A program made the translations under genes and the position numbers. Of a stretch of 64,000 bases of DNA, positions 26,301 through 38,300 are shown piece after piece. Within the stretch, counting starts at the first letter, position 1, and each line of letters begins with the position of its first letter. The DNA is from Lates calcarifer (taxonomy: Eukaryota; Chordata; Actinopteri; Centropomidae). Under the pieces are notes generated by a model, which was given only the letters and a program-made list of their open reading frames with translations, was not told where the DNA came from and searched no databases. Location of the stretch: NCBI RefSeq assembly GCF_001640805.2, contig NC_066845.1:22942307-23006306 (forward strand), read 5' to 3'.

Positions 26301-29300
26301 CATCAGACAGGATTCCTAAACTTTGTTTACTTCTACTTCTCAAAAAGGGATAGGTGGATAATATGGATGATATGAGAGAGTGAGTAAGCTGGCGGACAAC
26401 AGGAACTGTTTTGGTGGGTAGATGTACAGGCCCCTCGCTCACAGACAAGCCTCAGCAGCACAGTAACCATGGAAACACTGGGCTATTAGTAAGAGTTTCT
26501 TTTTTCCTGGTCCAGCCAGCATTCATGGGCAGATGAAGAAAAATATCATGGGCCATTTTGTGCAGTAACATGATGAAAGGCCTGTGCAGTCAGCATTGAC
26601 ACGTGAGAGCCTCTCCGGCCATTAACTGCTGTGCTACCTGTCAGGTGGCTAGACTGACATCTTTATTCCTCTCAAACTCTAACACAGAATCTCTTCCTCT
26701 ACTTTTTCGTTTCTCATTGTCCTGTTCTTTTCATTCTTCTTTTCATGATAAACTCCCTACTTGTTGATTCTCATCCTCCTCTTTCGTTACACTCCTCCTC
26801 TTTTCGTCTTTTCTCTTTGTCCCTCCGACCCCCTGTTTTTCCTTCCTCATGTCTAGCCTTTTACAGCGCAGCCCCACTCACCTCAGCTGGCATCATTCCC
26901 ATCATGCAGTCGTTGTGCCCAGATGGACAAAGGGATGAATTTGGTTTCCTGCAGTACAAGAACTCCACGTGAGTACATTTACTCATCAAGTTTTTATTGA
27001 TAGACCAACTTTCACATCTCAGACAAATGTGAAAGTTTTTTGCAATATTTTGAGTTATTATTAGGGCCCAAGCACCAACTGTTGCAAGGACCCTATTAAA
27101 ACTACTAGATTATTAGGGCCCAAGCACCCAGTTGTGTGAAACACCTATTATGATCCTGTGAAGGTGCTCAAAAACATCTGTGCATCAGATGTGGTGAAAA
27201 TGTACATGTTTCATGGGTCTTGTGTATAGGTGTGGCAAAATGGCTCAATAGCAACTCAATAGTAACATCCTAAGATTTACAAAAAGGCCTCCTGGAGCCA
27301 TACTCTTAACTCAATAGAAAGTCTGCCATTTTGGATTTACTGTGCAATTTTGATTCAGTTTTTGCAGGTGTTGTACATAAACAAACTCCTCCTAGAGAAA
27401 CGATAGACTTCAAATTTAGTCCATGCAACATAAAGACTTCTGCTAAATTGCAAAAAATTTGAGTTGTCATTGAACAATACAAACATAGTGGTACATTTTG
27501 ATGCTTCGCAATGAGGAAGTTGTAACTCAAATATACAATGTCCAATCTGCCCCACACTTCACCTTGCAACCTACTGGCAATAAATGTTAATTGAATGCAC
27601 TTCTATAGTGCTTTTCTAGTCTTATTGACTAGAAAAGCACTATCGCACTACAGGTCACATTCACCCGTTCGCACACACATTCATACATACATAATTGTTC
27701 TAAACATAGAAAGTGCTTTCTAACACATTCATACACTTTCACACACTGATGACACATTGGGGACAAATCAGGGCTCAATATCTTGCCCAAGGATACTTTG
27801 GTACTTTCTCTGCACTAAATATGAAGTTACTGTCAGCAGCCAGTTAGCTTAGCACAAAGACTAAAACAGGTGAAACTGAATGTTACTTTTTGTACAAAAC
27901 AAATGAGGAATATGTTGATTAGTGAGATTTGGAGGTACTTATAGATTGAATTTTGTTACCTTTACACAGAGCTAGCTGTTTCCCCCAGTTTTCAGTCTTT
28001 ATACTAAGGACTAGTTTTAGTCCAAGTTTAACTTTCAGCATGGTTCCTGAGAAGTAAATACAGTTTTGATTTCTTCCCGTCACTTATCCTCCCTCTTTCC
28101 ACTGTTTTTGCCCTGTCTTTCTCTTCTGTAGTTCGTTCTTATTATATGAACCTCAAATTTAACGTACATTATGAAAAACACATTCTTGATACTAGATTAC
28201 TGTAAAGAACTACCAATGAGGTTGTTTCTTTTCCTGTGCAGTCATACATGTTTAAATGCCTTAATCTTTCTCTGTTAGCGTGACCCAGCTGCTGGAACGG
28301 ATCAGTGAAGTGGTTGAACAAAATCGACTTTTCACGTCTGACCGACCTGGTTTAGGTCAAGAGTTGGAGACCCTGCAGCAGCACCTGGAGAGTCTCAGCT
28401 CCACCCCTTTACCACCAGACTACAAGTTCAACAAGAGCCAAGGTCTAACATACAGTGCTGCTTTATAAAGTCAGAGTTCTTAGATGATGTACTGCTGATA
28501 GAGAATGCACAGAGAAGACCCCCAGTTTGAAAAAGGAACAAAAATATCATCCTCTATCTGATCAAAGTGTACAAACCAGGATGCACTTTCTTACACAGAG
28601 GAAAAAAGTAACATGTTGTGTGTTTTTATGCAAAGCACAGCACACAACGCAGCACTGCAAGCTGTGTGGGCTTCATGATTCATATATATAGCAGAACAAA
28701 TTGGACAAATCGATGCATGTGCTGTTCTTCCATTGTGTCTTATTTGCACTCCTCTTTCTTTTAAAGCAATTTATCTTGAAGTACAAACTAGAACATCTTC
28801 CTTTCCTCAAGAAAATGCATGTGATTGCTGCATCTGCTGCTGCTGCTAAAAAAGGTTATTGTAGTTAAAGTAAGGGATATACACATCCCCCTGTGATGCC
28901 TGACTTTTTACTCCTTTTTTACTTTATCTTGGAGAAATGGCTGTTAATATTAAGGCCTTAATATTTATTTTTTTGATTTGATTAAATTTTAATTTTTGGA
29001 TTTTGGAAATTGATTGTTTTAATAAATATTGTTTATGGTGTGTGTTTGTGTGCGTGTGTGTGTTTGCGTGTTTGTGTGCATGTGTGCACATACGTGGGTC
29101 TGTGTCTGTTTTTTTATGTGTTTTGTTTTGGATGCAGGCTTCACACTGGCCAGTGTGCTGAAGAGTCAGTCGGCTTTCCATCAGTTCCTGGTCAAGAACC
29201 TTTCTCTCTCCAACTCCACAACCAGCTTGCTGCTCAACATCCCAGTCAGCGTCAGAGAGGTGATTCACTGTTTCATTAGGAACACACTTTACTGTCTGTT

Positions 29301-32300
29301 TTGCTCAGTTTAATTCACTTCAACTCACCTCACCCTTTAAGGCAGGCTGTGTGCTAATGTGCTTTGTCTGCATAATATTTGATCTTTTTTGACCAAATGC
29401 ATGTTTTTGGGTTTGTTTAAAATCCAGTAGCAGCCAATGATGCATTTATAGTTCAGCTCAGTTTTTATGCCTCTGCTCCATTGACAGCATTATGTAGCAT
29501 TATGTTTGTGGGATATCCAGCTGTCTGTCTGTCTGTCCCATTCTTGTGAACACCATATCTCAGTAAAGCTTTGAGGGAATTTCTTGAAATTTGGTACAAA
29601 TGTTCATTTAGACTCAAAGATGAACTGATTAGACTTTAGGTCAGGTCAAGGCCACTGTGAACTCATGTTCTTGTGAATGTAATTTATCAGGAACTTCAAG
29701 AGGAACTTTCATTACATCTAGCACAGGTTTTCATCCTATCAGGCCAAAAAGTTTCCACTCAATACTTATTATTATTTATTTTATTAGGGCCTGAGCACTT
29801 GCATTCAAAGGCTCTATTGTAATCGTAGGAATTATTCCTGTGATGCTAAAATTTTTGAGGGCTTAAACATGCTCAAAAACTCACGAAACATACTCAAAAC
29901 CCCCTTGCCATTGGGCTTAGTTGACATCAGGTGACTTGACATTATGGCCTCAAACCTACAGGAAGCTGGCCATTTTAATTTTAATTTGAAAATTTTGGGG
30001 ATGTTGTATTTGTTCAAACTCCTCCTACAGATTTTATCATATTAACCTCAAACTTGATCAGGATACTCTTAAGGCCTTTGTGATTAATAGTTATTAAAAG
30101 ATTTTGTTTACGTTGAGGGGTGTGGCCGTGGCAGTACCACAAATTTCAATGTCTCGCCACAGGAAGTTGCGTTTAAGTTACTGTAACTCAGCCATACTTT
30201 GTTCAATCGGCCACAAACTTCACAGTGTTGATAAGGGTCCTGGCATGAACACACCCACATGTCAATATTCACAATAAGTTATAGCGCCACCTACAGGCCA
30301 CAGGAAATGACATGTTTTAGACTTTGATGTCCTGTTACTAGCAGGTTGATGTCAGCCTTAAGGCCTTCATGATGCCTAATTGTGAAAATTTTGATGTTGG
30401 TTGTTGTAACGCCCACATGCACTGTCCCATTAAGCAATATTAACCAAGAGGGTGTGCTTTAATGCGATCAGGACCGAGGTGCTTGCATGCTCAAATGACG
30501 TTAAAGCACACCCTTGAGTGTAATATTGCGATTATAAAACTATTACCAACAAACTAAAATGTATGATCAAAATCTGTTCATGTTGAGGAGCAAGTTTTTT
30601 CCCATCTCCATGGAAATACATGGGGTCTGACTGATAACTGGAACACGTCACGTCAGTGGACTCCTATGTGTTTACTACTACAGCAAATAATCAGACCCTT
30701 AGTAACGACCTACCAACAGAAATGATTTTCTAGTCCCAGATGAGTGAACTCTGACCTGACGTTAATGCTTTATCAAGGTCTCAGACTTTACAGAACTAAA
30801 TCAATAGCTACTGTACAAATAAATGCTTACTTTTATCAACCATGTTATAACAAAGATGCAGCATTTTTTACTCACACAGATGTAGTTTCTGAACCGCAAG
30901 CTTTTATGTGAATTTTAAGTTATAGCGCCGTGTCACCGACACAGCTGATGTGTAATATTGTGATTATACAACTATTACCAACAAAGTAAAATGTATATTG
31001 CGGAGTAATATTTTTAATGATGAGTAAGGCGTGCTGTCATGCTGATTTGAGCACATTCTAAATGTCAGATTGCTTGGTCGGAACTACTTGTTGTATAATC
31101 TGCCCCAAACTTGACATGTTTCCTAACCATCATGGCCTGAACACATTTACGTGCCAATATTCATAGCGTATATATATAGTCATAGTGCCACCTATTGGCA
31201 ACAGGAGATGTGTTTCATCCAAGTAGGTTGATCTGACTCACCTCAAATGTGGTCAGACTGGGATTCTTCGTGGGACACCCTTGCTGTGTGGCCATTGGCG
31301 AATTTTGATTTTGATTTGCCATTAAACAGGAAGTTGTTGTAACTCCCACATGCACTGCCTCAAACTTAAAATATTATCATGGCCTGAACACATCTACATG
31401 CCAATATTCAGCCACTGTCGTAACGCCACCTACTGGAAACAGGAAACGACATCCCATTTCACATTTGGTCAGGAAGCGAAAGCAGGCAATTGTCCAGTCT
31501 GAGGAGAAACAACACTCTTAGGGTCTATCTGTGCAGGTGGCTGCCTTCATCCATGATGGAAATGTGCAACCGATAGGGGCAGTAAAGGACTTCTGACGCA
31601 TTGTTCAACTTGTGGGGACCCTGCAGCTGAGGGTCCCCCGACAGGCGCCGGGTGCGAGGGCCCGTTCAACGCTGCTCGCAGCCTTACTTCATAGTTGTTC
31701 TTCATAGTCAACTGCTTAACAACACAACTCCACAACTCCAAAACAAAAACAATTTCAAAGTAAAAAGTGACAACTTTTGTGCAACTCATATTTGAAATGT
31801 TTCATATGTGACATTTAGTGAACATTAAATCAAATCTGAAGCCTGGGTTTGGTAACTCAAAATGGTGGAAAATCATGTGATCAAAGAGGGTGGTTCCCCA
31901 TTGTAAAAAGTTGCAAGATTATCCTCAGAATTAAGAGATAAAAAAAAAAAAAAAATTCTAGCTCATGTGGTTATCTGCAAAAACATTGAAATTGTTATTA
32001 TAGTACCACCTTGAGGTCAGCTGATGAGGATTTTGCTTTTAGGTCTTAACACTTTAAGCAAAAAGTAATAATCTGACTGGCATTCTTGTTGCATGTCATC
32101 ATCATGTCCATATATTTTGTGTGTGTGTGCGTGTGCGTGTGCGTGTGCGTGTGCGTGCATGTGTGTGTTTGTCCTGTAGGTGTACAATCTTATCTTTGGT
32201 ACATCTCTCAGAGATGGGGGAGGGGCCCAAAGTTGGATTCAGGGGACAAAAGACAGCAGACAAAAACCTGGAGATAGAGTTCTTCATCTGGAGGTAAATT

Positions 32301-35300
32301 CATATGCCCGGATTCACACTCAACAAACAAACACACACACACACAAACAGTGCCACACAGAAGAAAGCTGGTTTATGGGACTGGTGACAGCTATTAGCTG
32401 GCCTACTGCTGGCCTATTCAAGAATAAGAATAGTGGTCATGTCCCCTGTGACAATTTTGCACGTTTGTATCAATTTCAACACATTCAGTAATAAAAGCAG
32501 CACTGTGCTGGGTTGGGTGCTGAGTCAGTATAGAGAGCTTATCTCAGTGCTCATACGCCATATTGTACTCCGTGTGCAAGAATAGCTAAACTGAATCTAA
32601 CATTCTGCCTCTGGAAACTTTTCTATATGAGCTACAAGGTCATCTAGAATCTTCTTAGATGTATATTGGACATAATGTATCCAATTCTATCTTTACTCAG
32701 TATGCTCACTGTCTAGACATGACAGCAGACATTTTGACTTATCAAAGCAGGAGAAGTTAAAACTAATAACATGAATGATCGCTCTGTCAGCTAGCATGCA
32801 TAAAATAATTAGTTGCACCTGCGGTTGACTAATCAAAAAGTCCTTGGAAATAGAAAAACAGAAAGCTGGACATAATGGAACATTTAGCATCTAAAGAGCC
32901 AGATTTACCAGGAGTTAGTACAGATCAGACCACAGCTGAGAGTAGTAGAACTGAATATTAGTCAGGTGGCCAGAAACATGTTGTAGTTTAGCTTTATAAT
33001 TCAGTTATTAGTGGCCACAAGTTGGTGGCTCCAGCTTTAAGTCTTGTTACAGCAGTATTTGTTTAATGGTACTTTGTATTTTTCATGAAATCCTCTTCTA
33101 TCCTCTGTGTATTTTCTTCTTAACAGTGATGTCTACTTTGTCTCTTTTGCCCCTAATCCACACCTCTAGGAGAAGCTGCTGGGAGATGTACACAGTCTGG
33201 ATGGAGGTCTGATATACAAAGCTTTATGGGACTCAACAAAAGCAGCCCACAGGCAGGCTCTGCTCAAACTAGTGTCCCAGGCTTTAGGCCTCACTGAAGC
33301 CACAGGAAACAAGGGCAATGACCAGCAGGGCCTGAAGGAAGTGGAGGTATACCTGCTGATTCAGGCCATTTCTGGCTGGTTTACATTTGCATTCAAAGAT
33401 TCAAAGCTTAAGCTAAATTATGCAACCTTACAAGCAGCAGAACTAAGAGAGCAAAGGTTTACCTTAACAACCCTGCAAACCCACGCATTTTCATTCATCC
33501 TAATTATACCTGTGCTCACCTCTACTATAGTTAGTTGTATGCCAAAATCCAACTCCTAACAGGTGCAACAAAACTAACAGGTGAGCATGGGAGAAAAACA
33601 CATTAACTGTACATTTTCCAGAATTACAACCAATGCCATTATCCATGCAGCAGCTGTTGCATTAGTACTAGAGACTCCAAATTCTCTCTGTACTCTTTGT
33701 TGTACTCAATTTATTCTATAACTTTTCATGTGAACAACATGTTTCAAGGAGAGATTGTCTTAAAATGTGCTTTGTTATCCCCATATTTAAATAGTTGTTC
33801 ATGTCTCGCCTGACCACACTAGGCTTTTCATCCTGGGTCTCTCTTCCACAGGGGATCCTCTTGACTGGAGCCATGTTGGAGACCCTCACCTGTGGGGAGG
33901 GAGGGACCAGTGAGCTCAGTAACATCCTTTTGGTGCCTGAGAAGCAGCAACCAGTGCTGCAGGCCTACCGCAGTGCACTGTGCAGTGGAGGGGAAGGTCA
34001 AAGGTCAGAGCGCTTCAGGCAGATGAGCGTTGAGTTGAGAGAGCAGATCAACACACAGAGTGTCACTGAAAAGGTACAGCAGAAACATTTGCTACAGATT
34101 AACTGCTGTTATCAGCAATTTAATGAAATGATAAGAGTATTATTGGATGAACTTACCCATTTCTAATTTTTTTTCTATTATATTTGGCAAATATTTGAGT
34201 ACTGTGGAGCCCTAAAGCCTCCCACGTGATGCTTTTCATCATGCGGGAGATATTATGATGTTGAATGGCCCTTTACATATGCTGGAGCCTATCTCAGGAG
34301 TCTGTGCTGTGCTGAGAGCTGGTTATTTCTTGACGTTAGTGTGCTAAATTAAGATTATCTAGTGTTGCACACTGTTGTCGCTGTAGTGTAGAGAATTAAG
34401 GCAAGATACTTGCAAGATAGCATAACTGTCTCATCCTTTGAATTTTGAATTTTCCCAGGAAATTTGTCCCAAGTCTTGTACATAGCAATCAGTTCACAGG
34501 CTGTTGCAGGCAACAAAGAGAGCTGAGGAAGGTCAGATTTTTTGCAATTCGTTCACAAATTGGCAATCAGACACAACCTAGGCAAAAACAGAGACAAAGA
34601 CAATTTTATTACAGGTCATTTTGTAACCTTGTTCACGCAGCAAGGCTGTTTGTTTTTAGTTTTAAATGAGATCAGAAATTTAAAATGGCACAATTATAAT
34701 AATATAATAATTATAAGGTGGTACAAATTTGAATGAAATAACATTTTAGAGATATTGCAGAGGGGTGTACTTTGTTCCATACTGCAGTTTGTCCAAAAGA
34801 GAGCACCTCTACATTGTAAAAAATAAAAATGACACTCTGCATATTTCTAATTGAAATTCGTTAATAACCACATTTACAGGATCTTTATCAAATATTTTTT
34901 ATGTTCAAAAAAGGAATTATTAAATAGCTCTGGACCTCTGTCTCATGTATGTGCAGGTCAATTATTTTATGCCAACAATGTCACTTGTGACCCTAGATGA
35001 CCCGAAAGATTGGCGTCATCAGAGAATCCATCCCTGTTCATCTTCTTGCTTTGCAGTTTCACTATTGTAGCAGCTTTATAAATTTTTTTCTAAATTGTAA
35101 CCACACTAGTTTGAGCTGCAGAACGCTCGCCCTCTGAGAGGCTGTCACATCCTCTCTCAGGAGGGAAACCTGTGAATCCTCTTGCTGTTGCTCTCAACTG
35201 AATTGTGGGATTGATAGAAGGTAGTGTACATGCACAACAAGGCACAAGTTTTTTCATTGCATTATGGAAATTGTGGGGGACACTATGTGCAAAGTGTATA

Positions 35301-38300
35301 GGTATGACAAACACTCAAGTACAGTGCACTATGTAGTAAACAGGAAGTCATTTTAGAAGGTGATTTTTTGTGAAAAGGGTGGGTATTGACAAGAAGGTCT
35401 TGAAAGCTCTATTATTACAAGACAAAGGAGGAGAGGGGAGAGAGAATAAAAAGTTTCCATTTTGAGAGTAATGTGTACACCTGGGGGGCTGTGGCAAAGA
35501 TGAGAGGAGCAAAGGAGAGGCAGGCGAATTTATATTAGATTAGCTTGATAAGAAGATTAATAAAAGCCTCATATTTTGTGACAAGGCTAAAAGAAAACAT
35601 TTAAACATTTAAAAGCAAACTGCTATTTAAGTTATGATTGGTAGTTTAAATTCCAAAATATAATCTTTAAAGAACAATGAATATTATGCTGATAGTGCAG
35701 GGAGACAATGAATTAATGTATCAATCAAATTAAAAACATTAAATGGTAAATGGTTGCATTTATATAGTGCTTTTATTCAAATGGTTTTACAATTTGCCTC
35801 CAATTCACACCCACACTCACACAAGAGACGCAGCAAACTACCATACAAGGTGCCGGTCTGACCATTGGGAACAATCTGGGGTTCAGTGTCTTGCCCAGGG
35901 ACACTTCACCATGTGGTCAGGAGCAGCTAGAGATCCAACCACCATCCCTGTGATTTGAGGACAACCCTTTTTAACTACTGCAAGTTTGGAGCATACTGTA
36001 TTTTCTCACTATTTTCTCCTCCCCTTTTCCTTCCCCCCTTTTTCCTTCCCCCCTCCACTGTCATAACAGCTTCACCTGGAGCAACCCAGCTCTTGGGTTC
36101 CTCTCTCTCAGTCCCACCTCGGGGCTTTATTGAAGGACCTGGCCGATGTAGAGAGGCTTCTCAAGGATGTGGACCTGCTCTCTGGCCTGGCCCGGTTGTT
36201 GCCCAAAGGAGCCTGTAGTGGTCGATCTCCAGCCTCCCCTACAAATATGACCTGGCCCCTTAATGCCACCACTTGGGGCCCCAACACAACTGACATCCCC
36301 AGAGAGGAGGAGGAGAAAGGATCAGAGGGAGGAGGGAGAGTAAGAGGAGGGAAAGGGAAGGAGGAAGCAGAGAATCCTCATTCTCAGTTTTCAGCATTTG
36401 TACAACTGTGGGCTGGACTGCAGCCGATTCTGTGCGGGAACAACAGGTGAGTGAGACAAAGAGGTGATGAAATCCAAAAATAGATGCTAGGATGATTCCT
36501 GCTTGTTACAACTTTGATCATGTTTTTGTCATTGTTACCATCATTCTTAGTTCATCATTCTCAAATTTTGAGGACAGTTTAGGTGATATGTCTTTGTCTT
36601 TGTTTGCTTTTGTGCTGCATTAATCAGTGTTTTTACCACCTGGGGACAGAGTTCCACAACAAGCTGAAAATCATTCATGACATTTTAGATGTTTTTACTT
36701 TCAGTTTGATGTCCAGATAGATTTTATTAGATTGTTGTCCTTTTGTTGTCAAACTTTTTTGTAGAAATGTCATGGGTTCCCACATTTTATCATTAACCTA
36801 TTCCCAATTACAACAGATTGAAATGATTGGTCAAACTACAAAAATTATTCTCTAGTTACACATTTGTTATGCCTCTATGCTGGCACAGCCAGAGGCATTA
36901 TGTTTTCAGATTGTCTGTCCATCTTTCTATATGTACATCTGTCTTTCTTTCCCATTCTCATGAACACAATATGTTGGTAATGCCTTGAAGGAACTACTTT
37001 AAATTTGGCACAAATGTTCACTTGGGTTCAGAGATGAACTGAATGGACTTTGATGTTCAAAGGTCAAGGTCACAGTGACCTCACTTTATGAACACAATAT
37101 ATCAGGGATGCTGGAGGGACTTTCATTACATCTGGCACAAACATTCACTTGGACTTAAGGATTAACTGATTAGAATTTGGGGTGACCTCATAAAACATGT
37201 TTTTGGCCTTGTGAACACTGGGAGTGGTGAGATATAAGCACAGCGGGCTTGAGCCCTGATTTGTGGGGAGAATTCTTTAGTTTCACTTTTATTCATTTCA
37301 GCAACCTCTGGCAGATAACATATAAGCTGCAGATCAAACTCACAAGTCCTAAGTGACTTAGCAGTGAAGTTAATTGCATTTAATCAGTGGCTCTTGTTGC
37401 AGGATCATTGAACCAGAGGCTTTGAAGCAAGGGAATATGAGTTCTTTGGGATTCACCAGCAAAGAACAAAGGAATCTGGGCTTACTGGTTCATTTGATGA
37501 CTACAAATCCCAAGATCCTCTACTCTCCCATTGGTTCTCAGGTGGATAAAGTGATTCAGAAGGCAAGTACGCAGCTTGTCTTTGGTCTCTGTGTATGAGC
37601 AGAAATGTTCACATTATTCTCGCAGATAAAGCCCTTCATCCTGTTCCATGCTGATTTAGTGTGTCTGCCATTTAGTGCTTGACAGGTTGTATAATCTATA
37701 GTGAGTTAACTAGTGTGAATACTGAAGTTCTTCAGATCTTTATTATTATTTTGGCCTTTAACTACTTCAGCATACTTTAATCTATTAAAACCATTCAACC
37801 ACCAAAACGTTCAGCTCTTTTAGGGCAAGGGTACTGTTATTCAACTTTTTTTCCACTATTTATAATTTTTTTTTTTTAAATTCAGGTTTTTGTTTTAAAA
37901 AAAAATCCCATTCAGATAAATGGATGGAATGTTCAAATCTTTGAAAAGTTTCTCCTTTTTCAAACCTAACTAGTTCAGCATACTTTCAGCTAGAAACTTC
38001 ATTTAAGCTTTACATAAGTCACAATCATTTCAACAATTTTTTTGATATCTTGTATGGTTTTTGAATGACAGCAGTTTATATTTCATGCTCATTTCTGACA
38101 GTTTCTGAGTTTATAATGGATGTCTATGGGGCCAGGCTAGAGTGGTGCATGACATCACCCACTCTAGCTTTCAGCCTCTCTGCTTTTCCTCAAATTTTTG
38201 TGTTTCAGCTCTGCTCCTGCCCATATCTTTTACTTCTCATACACAATTTATACCTCAAATTATGCTCTTTCACACAGTGTGACTGCCTAAGCCATAGGAT

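Noticed and set aside
29010..29137. Cys/Val-rich coding extension upstream of exon 5
   Set aside because: It is a GT-rich intron tract read through; the exon begins at the CAG acceptor ending at 29137.
37567..37568. GT donor four bases after the GC donor of exon 10
   Set aside because: It would add four bases and destroy the conserved frame into exon 11.
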